Below the pieces are notes generated by a model that saw only the letters and a list, made by a program, of their open reading frames with translations, was not told the origin of the DNA and ran no database searches. Shown here piece after piece: positions 35,334 to 44,285 of a DNA stretch of 64,000 nt (positions are counted from its first letter, which is position 1; every line of letters begins with the position of its first letter). Both the position numbers and the translations under genes were made by a program. Source of the DNA: Sphingomonas morindae (lineage in GTDB: Bacteria > Pseudomonadota > Alphaproteobacteria > Sphingomonadales > Sphingomonadaceae). The stretch is taken from assembly GCF_023822065.1 (NCBI RefSeq), contig NZ_CP084931.1, positions 310,001-374,000 of the forward strand, written 5' to 3'.

Positions 35334-36239
35334 TTACTCCGCAGAGGCGTCCCAATAGGCAGGGCTTCCAAAGGCGGTGCGAAGCCATGCCACCAGCGCG
35401 CCCAGCTTGGCCGAGGGGCTGCGATTGGCCGGATAGGCGAGATGGATCGTCGCCCCCTCGGCCTCGGCGCCGACATCCACATTCACCAGCGATCCATTCG
35501 CAAGCTCGCGATGGACGAAGAAGGTCGGGAGCAAGGTGATGCCAAGCCCGGCCAGCGCGGCGTCGCGCATCAGCAGTCCGTTATTGACCCTCAGACAGGC
35601 CAGCGGCCGAAGGATCGTGTCACCACCCGGCGCCGGAAAGCGCCAGTCGGCCTCGCGATTGGTGTAGAGAATGGCACAGGCCTGGGCGAGGTCCGCCACG
35701 GTCTTGGGCGTACCGCGCCGCGCCAGATAGGCGGGCGAAGCCACGAGAATGCGGCGGCTGGAGGCGAGATGCTTGACGATCAGCCGCCCGTCGGTGATCG
35801 GCCCGTGCCGGATCACGGCATCATAGCCGTCGGCGGCGGCATCGACGAACCGGTCGTCAAGATCGAGCGTCAGCTGAATCCCGGGATGCGTCGCCAGAAA
35901 GCCGTAAATCGCCGGCCCGAGGTGCAGCGCGCCGAAGCTGATCGGGCCGGCGATGCGGAGCGGCCCGGCCAGCGCACCGCGCCGCTCCGCCACCTCCGCC
36001 TCGGCGTCGGCGACGTCGCGCAGGATCGACCGGGCGCGGACCAGCAGCGCATCGCCATCGCCGGTCAGCGCGAGGCTGCGCGTCGTGCGCTGCACCAGTT
36101 GCGCGCCGATGGTCCGTTCCAGCTCGGCCAGCCGATCGCTGACGACCGATTTGGCGCAGCCGAGCCGCCGCGCCGCGGCGCTGATCGATCCCGCCTCCAC
36201 CACGGTGACGAACGCTTCCAATCCGTCGAGCTTGAGCAT
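35334..36239 (-). CDS. LysR-family transcriptional regulator
   Basis: A 301-residue LysR protein: HTH (AGSISAAARRLGCAKSVVSDRL), QRTTRSLALTGDGDALLVRA, and substrate domain with GPLRIAGPISFGALHLGPAI. Divergent from the secreted alpha/beta hydrolase at 36352 across 112 bases, so that is its likely target. Convergent with the GST gene, 95 bases apart. Confidence 0.9.
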   Translation of the reverse strand: MLKLDGLEAFVTVVEAGSISAAARRLGCAKSVVSDRLAELERTIGAQLVQRTTRSLALTGDGDALLVRARSILRDVADAEAEVAERRGALAGPLRIAGPISFGALHLGPAIYGFLATHPGIQLTLDLDDRFVDAAADGYDAVIRHGPITDGRLIVKHLASSRRILVASPAYLARRGTPKTVADLAQACAILYTNREADWRFPAPGGDTILRPLACLRVNNGLLMRDAALAGLGITLLPTFFVHRELANGSLVNVDVGAEAEGATIHLAYPANRSPSAKLGALVAWLRTAFGSPAYWDASAE

Positions 36240-36351
36240 CGTTCGGCATTCCGGACGCCGGGTTCGGGAGTGGCCGGCTAGTCAGCAGACTGGGGCTGGC
36301 GCAGCTTGCTGTCGAGAGCCGCCGGGGATCAGCGGCTTAAGGGGAGCGACT

Positions 36352-37269
36352 ATGATCCGGTCTTATCTTGCCAGCGCGATGCTCATGCTCGCGGCGACGA
36401 GCGCCTCTGCGCAGGTGCCGCCCTTTCCGCCTTCCTTCGACACGCGGGAGATCGCCGCCAACGGCACGACGATCCATGTCCGCATCGGCGGTCGCGGGCC
36501 CGCCGTGCTACTGCTTCACGGCTATGGCGAGACGGGGGACATGTGGGCCCCGCTCGCCGCCGACCTGATGCGCGACCATCTCGTCATCGTGCCCGATCTG
36601 CGTGGCCTCGGCCTGTCCGCGCGACCGGCCGGCGGCTATAACAAGAAGACGCAGGGCGAGGACATGGCCGGCGTGCTGGATGCGCTGAAGGTCGGCACGG
36701 TCGATCTGGTCACGCACGATATCGGCAATATGGTCGGCTTCGCCTTCGCCGCCGAGCATCGCGACCGAGTGCGGCGCTTTGTCCTCATGGATGCGCCGAT
36801 CCCCGGTATCGGACCCTGGGACGAGATCCTCAAAAATCCGCTCCTCTGGCACTTCCGCTTCGGCGGCCCCGATATGGAGCGGCTGGTCGCGGGTCGCGAG
36901 CGCATCTATCTGGATCGGTTCTGGAACGAATTCTCCGCCCGACCCGAGCGCTTCAGCGAAGCCTCCCGCCAGCATTATGCCGCGCTCTATGCGCTGCCCG
37001 GCGCGATGCATGCCGGCTTTGCGCAATTCGCCGCCTTCGACCAGGATGCGATCGACGATCGCGCTTTCCTGGCCCAAGGCAAGCTCACCATGCCCGTGCT
37101 CGCGATCGGAGGAGAGAAATCCTTCGGGCCGACGATGGCGGCGGTGATGCGCTTCGCCGCGACCGACGTGCAGGAGCAGGTGATCCCGGACTCCGGCCAT
37201 TGGTTGATGGAAGAGCAGCCACACGCCACGGTCGCGGCGGTTCGCGCCTTTCTCGACACGCGGCCGTGA
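36352..37269 (+). CDS. Secreted alpha/beta hydrolase with Asp nucleophile
   Basis: A 305-residue hydrolase with signal peptide at 1-20 (ends ASA). Oxyanion region HGYGETGDMW, nucleophile elbow THDIGNMVGF with D123 in place of Ser, and the catalytic His in PDSGHWLMEEQP. As for the hydrolase at 26.9 kb, the Asp places it with epoxide hydrolases and dehalogenases, not serine esterases. GGGGAGCG precedes ATG 36352. Probably controlled by the divergent LysR. Confidence 0.88.
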   Translation: MIRSYLASAMLMLAATSASAQVPPFPPSFDTREIAANGTTIHVRIGGRGPAVLLLHGYGETGDMWAPLAADLMRDHLVIVPDLRGLGLSARPAGGYNKKTQGEDMAGVLDALKVGTVDLVTHDIGNMVGFAFAAEHRDRVRRFVLMDAPIPGIGPWDEILKNPLLWHFRFGGPDMERLVAGRERIYLDRFWNEFSARPERFSEASRQHYAALYALPGAMHAGFAQFAAFDQDAIDDRAFLAQGKLTMPVLAIGGEKSFGPTMAAVMRFAATDVQEQVIPDSGHWLMEEQPHATVAAVRAFLDTRP

Positions 37270-37379
37270 GCCTGCGCCATCCGGAGGAACGCGCTGATCT
37301 TGGGCGGTGTTGATGCGCCATGGCGTGACGAAAAAGCGCGATCAATCATGATCATCCTATCAGACCGGGAGCCTTCACC

Positions 37380-38159
37380 ATGATCATCGATCTCAGCGGC
37401 AAGGTCGCGCTTGTGACCGGCTCGACCGAAGGCATCGGCTTCGCCATCGCCAAAGGTCTGGCGGAGGCCGGGGCGAGCGTGGTGATCAACGGGCGGACGA
37501 GCGCCAAGGTCGATGCCGCGGTCGCGCGCCTCGGCGGGAGCGCCCGTGGCGTGGCGAGCGATCTCGGCAGCGCGGACGGCCATGACTCGCTTGTCGCCGC
37601 GGTGCCGCGGGCGGATATCGTGGTCAGCAATCTCGGCATCTTCCAGCCCGCCGATTTCTTCGACACCGACGATGCGACCTGGGACCGGCACTGGCAGGTC
37701 AACGTCATGGCCGCCGTCCGGCTCGCCCGCGCCTATCTGCCGGGCATGGAGGCGAATGGCTGGGGCCGGCTGCTCCTGCTCGGGTCGGAATCGGCCTTCA
37801 ACATCCCGGTGGAGATGATCCATTATGGCGTGAGCAAGACCGCGGACGTCGCCCTGGCGCGCGGCCTGGCCAAGCGGATGGCCGGAACCGGCGTGACGGT
37901 GAACTCGGTCCTGCCGGGCCCGACCCTGTCCGAGGGCGTCGCGGCGATGCTCGAGGCCGAACACGCGCGATCGGGCAAGTCGATCGGGGAAGTCGCCGCC
38001 GACTTCGTCCAGGCGCATCGGCCGAGTTCGATCCTTCGCCGGGCGGCCAGCGTGGAGGAGGTCGCCAACATGGTCGTCTATCTGGCGTCCCCGCTGGCCT
38101 CCGCGACGACCGGCGCGGCCTTGCGCGTCGATGGCGGGGTCATCGACACGTTGATGTGA
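37380..38159 (+). CDS. Short-chain dehydrogenase (FabG-like)
   Basis: A 259-residue classical SDR: TGSTEGIG cofactor loop, SNLGIFQP where most have NNAG, and active-site YGVSK. The C-terminus has the FabG-like ending (GAALRVDGGVIDTLM). It follows the secreted hydrolase by 110 bases on the same strand, so the diol or alcohol product of that hydrolase could be a substrate, although the hydrolase is periplasmic and this enzyme cytoplasmic. The gap just upstream contains ATCATGAT-type short palindromes. Confidence 0.9.
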   Translation: MIIDLSGKVALVTGSTEGIGFAIAKGLAEAGASVVINGRTSAKVDAAVARLGGSARGVASDLGSADGHDSLVAAVPRADIVVSNLGIFQPADFFDTDDATWDRHWQVNVMAAVRLARAYLPGMEANGWGRLLLLGSESAFNIPVEMIHYGVSKTADVALARGLAKRMAGTGVTVNSVLPGPTLSEGVAAMLEAEHARSGKSIGEVAADFVQAHRPSSILRRAASVEEVANMVVYLASPLASATTGAALRVDGGVIDTLM

Positions 38160-38176
38160 CGGCCACGGCAAGATGT

Positions 38177-39124
38177 TCAGGCCGCGCCCTTGCGATAGGG
38201 ATCGAGGAACGGGATCAGCAGCGCGATCAGCCTGTCCGGCACTTCCTCGGGCACGAAATGGCCGCAGCCCGGAATAACGGTGCAGCGCAGATCGTCGGCG
38301 ACGCGGCCGAGCTGCTCCTCGACCGCCCCCGCGCAGGCCAGTTCGCCCGCAAAGCCGAGCACCGGCATCGTCAGGCGCCGCTGCATCCGCGCCCGGTTCG
38401 CCGGAATGTCCGCGTCGATCGCCCGGTAATAGTCGAAGCTGGCGGTGAGGGTGCGGCGGTCCATTTTGATGAGATTGATGTAGAAGGCGCGCACCTGTGC
38501 CGGGAGCGGATTCGGCACCGGGATCTTGGTGAATTGATAGTCGAAGAAAATCTCCTCGCGACCCGCGACCAGCGCCTCCGTCACCGCCTGCACGCGGCAG
38601 AAATTATTGTGCCAGAGGAAGTCGTTGAGCGGTCGCTCGTCAGGAATGAGCGGCGGCGAGACGGCGACGCCGGGGATGATCGCCTCGCCCAGCGCGATCC
38701 GCTCGATCCGCTCCGGCTGGTCCGCCGCCATCGCGTAGCCGATCCACATGCCGCAATCATGGCCGACCATGGCGAACCGCTCGTGGCCGAGCGCCGTCAT
38801 CAATCCAAACAGATCGCGGCCGATCGTCCCCTTGTCGTACCCGCTCTCGGGCTTGTCCGACAGGCCCAGCCCGCGCGGATCGGGCACGATCAGCGTGAAG
38901 CGCTCCGCCAGCGGCAGCATCACGTCGCGCCAGATATACCAATTCTGCGGCCAACCGCCGAGCAGCAGCAGCGGCGGTCCTTCGCCCCCGATCACCGCAT
39001 GCAGCGCGATCTCGCCGGTCGGTATGCGGTAGCTCTCGAACACCTGCGTGAACCCGTCCGGCAGCACGGGCACGCCATGAACGGAGCCGAAGCCATGGAC
39101 GGTCGGGAAGGGCAGCAATGTCAT
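38177..39124 (-). CDS. Cytoplasmic alpha/beta hydrolase with Asp nucleophile
   Basis: A 315-residue hydrolase without signal peptide. It carries GGWPQNWYIW in the oxyanion region, PDPRGLGLSDKPESGYDKGT (a typical epoxide-hydrolase block), nucleophile elbow GHDCGMWIGYA with Asp, and His in PGCGHFVPEEVP. This is an epoxide hydrolase or dehalogenase class enzyme. ATG 39124 is preferred to a TTG at 39133. Divergent from a TetR gene; a near-palindromic site that matches one over the TetR start lies in its promoter. Confidence 0.9.
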   Translation of the reverse strand: MTLLPFPTVHGFGSVHGVPVLPDGFTQVFESYRIPTGEIALHAVIGGEGPPLLLLGGWPQNWYIWRDVMLPLAERFTLIVPDPRGLGLSDKPESGYDKGTIGRDLFGLMTALGHERFAMVGHDCGMWIGYAMAADQPERIERIALGEAIIPGVAVSPPLIPDERPLNDFLWHNNFCRVQAVTEALVAGREEIFFDYQFTKIPVPNPLPAQVRAFYINLIKMDRRTLTASFDYYRAIDADIPANRARMQRRLTMPVLGFAGELACAGAVEEQLGRVADDLRCTVIPGCGHFVPEEVPDRLIALLIPFLDPYRKGAA

Positions 39125-39142
39125 GCGAAGCAACCTTGTCTT

Positions 39143-39203
39143 TAGCGATCGATACAGACTATTCGCTTGCGGTGGCGCGTCAAGCCCTGTTTAGTGATCG
39201 CTA
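39143..39203. promoter_or_regulatory. Two TetR operator-like sites
   Basis: TAGCGATCGATA at 39143-39154 and TAGTGATCGCTA at 39192-39203. Each differs by one base from the perfect palindrome TAGCGATCGCTA; centres are 49 bp apart. The first lies just upstream of the hydrolase start, the second overlaps the A of the TetR ATG. Such twin sites suit a repressor of both genes. The sites are seen; binding is inferred. Confidence 0.6.
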
Positions 39204-39802
39204 TGGATAAGCCCCGCCAACGCCGGTCCTCCGGCCCGCGCACCTTCGACCGCGACGAGGCGGTCGAAATCGCGATGCGATTGTTCCGTCGCTATGGCTA
39301 TGAGGGCGTCTCGATCGCGGACCTGACCGGGGCCATCGGCATCGCGCCGCCCAGCCTGTATGCGGCGTTCGGCAGCAAGGCGGGGCTTTATCGTGAAGCG
39401 CTCGATCGCTACGCGGCGCTTCCCGGCGCCCTCGAGGGCATGGCGGGCGCCGAGACATTGGAAGAGGCGGTATCGGGCTTGCTGGAAGCCGCGATCAGAT
39501 CGGTCGTGACCGACGAGCGCGGGTGCATGATCTCGACCGGTCTGGTCGAGGGCGCGCCCGCGCAGCAGGATCTTGCTCGGGAACTGCGCACGCGCCGCCA
39601 GGGCCTGCGGGGCCGCATCGCGGCCGCGTTGCGCCGGTGGCTGAGCGTTGAGGATGCCGATCGCCTCGCCGCCTATCTTTTGGCCGTCCAGCAGGGCATC
39701 GCCGTGCAAGCGCGCGATGGCGCGGACGAAGCCGAGTTGCTGCACATCAGGGACGAGGTGATGATCGGCGTGGCGGTACGCCACCGATCGCCTGCGGCGT
39801 AG
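39203..39802 (+). CDS. TetR-family transcriptional regulator
   Basis: A 199-residue TetR repressor: HTH at residues about 20-65 (YGYEGVSIADLTGAIGIAPP, then SLYAAFGSKAGLYREAL) and a TetR_C-type helical domain. ATG 39203 has no obvious ribosome site and the operator covers it, so the mRNA may be leaderless or nearly so. Divergent from the Asp-nucleophile hydrolase, its probable target. Convergent with the alcohol dehydrogenase. Confidence 0.88.
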   Translation: MDKPRQRRSSGPRTFDRDEAVEIAMRLFRRYGYEGVSIADLTGAIGIAPPSLYAAFGSKAGLYREALDRYAALPGALEGMAGAETLEEAVSGLLEAAIRSVVTDERGCMISTGLVEGAPAQQDLARELRTRRQGLRGRIAAALRRWLSVEDADRLAAYLLAVQQGIAVQARDGADEAELLHIRDEVMIGVAVRHRSPAA

Positions 39803-39869
39803 GCCGGCGCCGCTTCCAGCCCGCCGCTCGGATCATGGCGCCTGCTGTTCGGCGGGGAGAAGAACGGGC

Positions 39870-40880
39870 TCAGCCGAACTCGACGATGATCTTGCCGAAT
39901 GGCCCGCGATCCAGCCGATCGAGCGCCGCCGGCAGCTCGGCCAGCCCATATCGGCTGTCGATCACCGGCTTGAGCCCGGTCTGATCGACCGCGCGCACGA
40001 GCCGCTCGAGCGCGGTCCGGTGGCCCGTGCCGATGCCGTGGATCGTCACGTCCTTCAGCATGAGCGGCATGGCGGGTGCGCTGAGATCGAACCCGTCGAG
40101 CGCGCCGATCTGGCAGATATGGCCGCCCACTGCGACGAGTTCGACCGAACGCGCGAGATGGCCGCCACCGACCACCTCGAGCACATGATCGACCCCGCGA
40201 TCGCCGGTGATGGCGTAGACCGCCTCCCGCAGGTCGGCGCGATCGCGGTCGAGGCAATGGTCGGCGCCGATCGCGCGCGCCTTGTCCAGCATGTCGCCCT
40301 CGGACCAGACGATCACCTGCGCGCCATGCGCCTTGGCGATCTGAAGGCCGAACAGCGCGACGCCGCCCGTGCTGGGAATCAGCACCGTGTCGCCCGCCCG
40401 GACGCCCGCGCGCTCGACCAGCGCGAACCAGGCGGTCAGCCCCGCGACCGGCAGCGTCGCCGCCTCGGCGTCGGAGAGGGTGGTGGGCGCCTTCACCAGC
40501 CAGGAGTCCGGCAGCACGACATACTCGGCGAGCACGCCGGGATAGAAGCCGCCCAGCGTGCGATAGGCGGGCGTGCGGGCATCGCCGGGGCGCCGCCCGT
40601 CGATCCACTCGGGCGTGAAATGCGGGATCACCCGGTCGCCCACCGAGAACCGATCGCTGTCCGATCCGTGCGCCACGATCGTTCCCGCGAAGTCCGATCC
40701 CGGTGTGAAGGGAAAAGCGAGCGGCAGCCCCCGCCCCGTCTCGATCACCATCTTGTCCCGGTAATTGAGCGCCACCGCGGCGATGCGGATGAGCAGCTCG
40801 CCGCGACCGGGCACCGGCATGGGCACCTCCTGCAAAGCGAGATGCGCCCGCCCTATGGCGTTCATCTCCCAGCGTCTCAT
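39870..40880 (-). CDS. Zinc-type alcohol dehydrogenase / quinone oxidoreductase family
   Basis: A 336-residue MDR-superfamily NAD(P)-dependent oxidoreductase. The GroES-like domain holds ALNYRDKMV and FTPGSDFAGTIVAHG; the Rossmann domain holds STGGVALFGLQIAKAHGAQV. The cysteine set for structural zinc is not present, which points to a zinc-poor ADH or quinone-reductase-like member. ATG 40880 gives MRRWEMNAIG, the common family start. Divergent from a LysR gene across 130 bases. Confidence 0.9.
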   Translation of the reverse strand: MRRWEMNAIGRAHLALQEVPMPVPGRGELLIRIAAVALNYRDKMVIETGRGLPLAFPFTPGSDFAGTIVAHGSDSDRFSVGDRVIPHFTPEWIDGRRPGDARTPAYRTLGGFYPGVLAEYVVLPDSWLVKAPTTLSDAEAATLPVAGLTAWFALVERAGVRAGDTVLIPSTGGVALFGLQIAKAHGAQVIVWSEGDMLDKARAIGADHCLDRDRADLREAVYAITGDRGVDHVLEVVGGGHLARSVELVAVGGHICQIGALDGFDLSAPAMPLMLKDVTIHGIGTGHRTALERLVRAVDQTGLKPVIDSRYGLAELPAALDRLDRGPFGKIIVEFG

Positions 40881-41010
40881 AGATGCGGCCACGCTATGCG
40901 CCTCCCAGTTGGTCGCGGTGCGGAAGCACCCTGCCGAGACACGATCTAATGGCGTATGATGCGAGGATAATCGGAGCCTGTCGGGATAGGTCATTGCGCT
41001 GGACGCACCA

Positions 41011-41925
41011 ATGAAAGGCCGGGAATTTGATGAGTTGGCCGCCTTCGCCGCGGTCGCGGCGGAGCGCAGTTTCGTCCGCGCGGCGCGCCGGCTGGATCTT
41101 TCCCCGACCGCCCTCAGCCGCCGGATCGCTGCGCTCGAGGATCGGCTCGGAACGCGGCTTTTCAACCGCACCACCCGCAGCGTGTCGCTGACGGAAACGG
41201 GTGCGGCCATGCTCGCCGATGTCACGCCGGCGATGGCGGGGCTCGACGCCGCCTGCGCGCGCGCCGCCGGCCACGAACGCCGCCCGCGCGGCCGGGTCCG
41301 CATCAATCTGCCCCGGATCGCAGCGATCAAGCTTGTGCAGCCAGTGCTGCCGATCTTCGCGTCGCGCTATCCGGAGGTCGAAATCGATCTCGTGATCGAC
41401 GATCATGTGCGTGATATCGTCGGCGACGGGTTCGACGCGGGTGTGCGGCTCGGCGGTCTCGTGCAGAAGGATATGACGGCGGTGAGGCTCACGCCCGAGT
41501 TCCGCATGATGGCGGTGTGTTCGCCGGCCTATCTGCGCGACCGGCTCGCCCCGCGGCGGCCCGCCGATCTGCTGGATCATCGCTGCCTCACCTATCGCTT
41601 CTCCGAGACCGGACTGCTCCAGAAATGGGCGTTCGACGATGGCGCCGGGCCGGTCGTGATCGATCCTGGCCATGCGCTCACATCGAACGACACGCGCTTG
41701 CTGTTGGATTGTGCGCTGGCCGGCATGGGCATCGCCTATCTCGGCGAGCCGCTGGTGGCGGAATTCGTCTCGTCGGGCCTGCTGATCCAGCTGCTGCGCG
41801 ATTGGACTCCGCCGGTCGGCGCCTTTTACCTGTACCATCCGGGGCGTCGGCTGATGCCGCCCGCCTTGCGCGCGTTCATCGATGTCCTCGTCACGGAGGG
41901 CCAGACCAGGATGCGGCGGGCCTGA
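41011..41925 (+). CDS. LysR-family transcriptional regulator
   Basis: A 304-residue LysR protein: HTH (ERSFVRAARRLDLSPTALSR), NRTTRSVSLTETGAAML, substrate domain from about 90 (RGRVRINLPRIAAIKLVQPV). Divergent from the alcohol dehydrogenase, which is its likely target. It is 105 bases upstream of the DUF1428 gene on the same strand, which could be co-transcribed. Confidence 0.9.
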   Translation: MKGREFDELAAFAAVAAERSFVRAARRLDLSPTALSRRIAALEDRLGTRLFNRTTRSVSLTETGAAMLADVTPAMAGLDAACARAAGHERRPRGRVRINLPRIAAIKLVQPVLPIFASRYPEVEIDLVIDDHVRDIVGDGFDAGVRLGGLVQKDMTAVRLTPEFRMMAVCSPAYLRDRLAPRRPADLLDHRCLTYRFSETGLLQKWAFDDGAGPVVIDPGHALTSNDTRLLLDCALAGMGIAYLGEPLVAEFVSSGLLIQLLRDWTPPVGAFYLYHPGRRLMPPALRAFIDVLVTEGQTRMRRA

Positions 41926-42030
41926 CCCGCCCGGCCGCCGCTTGCGCTGTCCCGCGGCGGATCCGATCGAAGCCCGGTGTCGCGATCCGCCCGAGCGCCG
42001 ATCACATTTGTCCGAAGAAGGGAGCCCGTC

Positions 42031-42408
42031 ATGTACATTTGCGGCCTCGTCATTCCGGTGCCCGACGACAGCAAAGAAGCCTATCGCCGCTGGGCTGAGA
42101 ACAGCGCAGACTTCTTCAAGGACTATGGGTGCCTCGAGATCGTCGAATGCTGGGAAGACTTCATCCCCAACGGAGTGCAGACCGACTTCCGCAAGGCAGT
42201 CGCGGCGCGGGACGGCGAGAAGATTGTCTTCACCTGGCAAGTGTGGAGCGACAAGGCGTCGTTCCAAGCGGCCGAGGAGAAGATGCACCACGATCCTCGG
42301 ATGGACTCCGCCGGGACCCCGCCCTTCGATGCCAAGCGACTCATCCTTGGTTGCTTCCAGCCGATCGCGCGGATGACCCGCGACGGGGCCTTGCCTGCCC
42401 TGTGCTGA
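42031..42408 (+). CDS. DUF1428 family protein
   Basis: A 125-residue cytoplasmic protein of the DUF1428 family (ferredoxin-like alpha/beta sandwich): MYICGLVIPVPDDSKEAYRR, KDYGCLEIVECWEDFIPNG and the PPFDAKRLILGCFQPI ending are characteristic, and the length is normal. GAAGGGAG precedes ATG 42031. Function of the family is unknown; homologues often sit near SDR or stress genes. The stop codon lies inside a 20-base palindrome. Confidence 0.9.
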   Translation: MYICGLVIPVPDDSKEAYRRWAENSADFFKDYGCLEIVECWEDFIPNGVQTDFRKAVAARDGEKIVFTWQVWSDKASFQAAEEKMHHDPRMDSAGTPPFDAKRLILGCFQPIARMTRDGALPALC

Positions 42409-42423
42409 TCGCGCGCGATCAGC
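42404..42423 (+). terminator. Perfect 20-base palindrome at the DUF1428 stop
   Basis: GCTGATCGCGCGCGATCAGC includes the DUF1428 TGA and lies between two convergent genes. As RNA it would fold into a 7-bp stem with a GC-rich loop in either direction, so it could be a bidirectional terminator; no T run follows. Confidence 0.4.
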
Positions 42424-42471
42424 GCGATCCGCCCTTGTCCGGCGCTGCGAAGCGGCTGCGCGCGCGGCGCC

Positions 42472-43365
42472 TCACCGCTGCCGCCCCGCCGCGCGGACCG
42501 CGTCCGCGAAGGCGCGCAGCGCGGTCGGCACATGGCGATGGCCGGGGAAATAGAGGCACAAGCCCGCTATGCTCGGCGACCAATCGGCGAGCACCGGACG
42601 CAGCCGCCCCTCGGCGAAGGCCGCCGCCGCCGCGCGCTCGGGTACGAACGCGATGCCGAGCCCGGCGATCGCCGCCGCAACCATCAAGCCACTATTGTTG
42701 AGCGTCAGCGCGCCGGGCACGTCGACGGTTAGCTCCTGCCGTCCTTTCTGGAACTCCCAGCGATAGGGCTTGCCGCTCGCCAGTCGCTGGCGAATACAGC
42801 GGTGGCGCTTCAGGTCTTCGGGCGTGGCGGGTTCGCCCTGTGCCGCGAGATAGGCCGGGGACGCCACGGCCAGGAAGCGGGCCTCCCCGCCAAATGGCAC
42901 CGCCACCATATCCTGCGGCACGGCCTCGCGCAGGCGTACCCCGGCATCGAACCCCTCGGCGACGATATCGACGAGGCGATCATCGACCACAAGATCAAGC
43001 TCCACGCGCGGATGCCGATCGAGGAAGGCGGGCACGACCTCGGCCAGCAGCCAGCGCGCCGCGGCCTCCAGCGCGTTGATCCGGAGCGGACCCGCCGGCC
43101 CCTCCGCCCCGGCGGCCTCCGCCAGCGCCGCATCGAGTTCGCCGAGCACGGGCCCCAGTCGCCGCAGCAGCCGCGCGCCCACCTCGGTCGGTGAGACGCT
43201 GCGGGTGGTCCGGTGGAGCAGCCTCACCCCAAGCCTTTCCTCCAGGCCACGCACCGCATGGCTGAGCGACGAGCGCGACACGCCCATCGCGTCGGCGGCG
43301 GCGCGAAAGCTGCGATAGCGCGCGACCGTGGAGAAGGCGGTCAGGTCGGCGAGCGAAACCTCCAT
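42472..43365 (-). CDS. LysR-family transcriptional regulator
   Basis: A 297-residue LysR protein: HTH (RYRSFRAAADAMGVSRSSLSHA), HRTTRSVSPTEVGARLLRRL, substrate domain from about 90 (AGPLRINALEAAARWLLAEV). Divergent from the SDR at 43458 across 92 bases, so that SDR is its probable target. Convergent with DUF1428. Confidence 0.9.
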   Translation of the reverse strand: MEVSLADLTAFSTVARYRSFRAAADAMGVSRSSLSHAVRGLEERLGVRLLHRTTRSVSPTEVGARLLRRLGPVLGELDAALAEAAGAEGPAGPLRINALEAAARWLLAEVVPAFLDRHPRVELDLVVDDRLVDIVAEGFDAGVRLREAVPQDMVAVPFGGEARFLAVASPAYLAAQGEPATPEDLKRHRCIRQRLASGKPYRWEFQKGRQELTVDVPGALTLNNSGLMVAAAIAGLGIAFVPERAAAAAFAEGRLRPVLADWSPSIAGLCLYFPGHRHVPTALRAFADAVRAAGRQR

Positions 43366-43457
43366 TGGTGACGATCCTTCACCAGCCCATGCCGATTTGC
43401 GCCTCTAATCGCACCAATCGCGCCCGTCTACATCCGGCGCGTGAGAGGAGATCAATC

Positions 43458-44285
43458 ATGAAGACCTGGTTCATCACCGGCGCCTCGTCGGGCCTTGGCC
43501 GCGACATGACGGAGAAGCTGCTGGCCCGCGGCGACCGCGTCGCGGCGACCGTGCGTCGCGCGGACGCACTTGCCGATCTTGCCGCCACGCATGGCGACCG
43601 GCTGCGCATCCTCACGCTCGACGTGACCGACACGGAAGCGTTGCGGCACGCGATCGATGCGGCGTTCGCGGCGCTTGGCCGCATCGACCTGGTGGTCAGC
43701 AACGCCGGCTACGGCCTGTTCGGGGCGGCGGAGGAGGTGAGCGACGCGCAGATCGCGCGACAGCTGGCGACCAACCTCCTCGCCTCGATCCAGCTCATCC
43801 GCGCAGTCCTGCCGCACCTGCGCGCCCAAGGGGGCGGCCGCATCGTCCAGCTATCGTCCGAGGGCGGGCAGATCGCCTATCCGAGCTTCAGCCTCTATCA
43901 CGCGAGCAAATGGGGGATTGAGGGTTTCGTAGAGGCGGTACGGCAGGAGGTGGCGCGCTTCGGTATCGACTGTCTTCTCGTCGAGCCGGGGCCGACTGGC
44001 ACCAATTTCGGCGCATCGCTCGACATCGCCGACGCGATGGACGCCTATGCAGCGACGCCGGCGGGCGACGTGCGGCGCATGGTCGCGGACGGGGCCTTTC
44101 CCATCCGGGGCGATGCAGGGCGAACGGTCGACGCGATGATCGCGGCGGCGGACGCCGCGCACCCGACGCTGCGGCTCACGCTCGGCAGTGCCGCCTATCG
44201 AAATGTCGAGCGTGGATTGAGCCAGCGCCTCGAGGCCCTGCGCGCCCAACGCGACATCGCCTTCGCCGCCGATCGCCCGGAATAA
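43458..44285 (+). CDS. Short-chain dehydrogenase
   Basis: A 275-residue SDR: TGASSGLG cofactor loop at about 8-15, SNAGYGLFG, and catalytic YHASK (FSLYHASKWGIEGFVEA). It belongs to the group with an extended C-terminal tail that also includes the SDR at 53.9 kb and the remnant at 11.6 kb. GAGAGGAG precedes ATG 43458. Likely under control of the divergent LysR. Substrate unknown. Confidence 0.92.
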   Translation: MKTWFITGASSGLGRDMTEKLLARGDRVAATVRRADALADLAATHGDRLRILTLDVTDTEALRHAIDAAFAALGRIDLVVSNAGYGLFGAAEEVSDAQIARQLATNLLASIQLIRAVLPHLRAQGGGRIVQLSSEGGQIAYPSFSLYHASKWGIEGFVEAVRQEVARFGIDCLLVEPGPTGTNFGASLDIADAMDAYAATPAGDVRRMVADGAFPIRGDAGRTVDAMIAAADAAHPTLRLTLGSAAYRNVERGLSQRLEALRAQRDIAFAADRPE

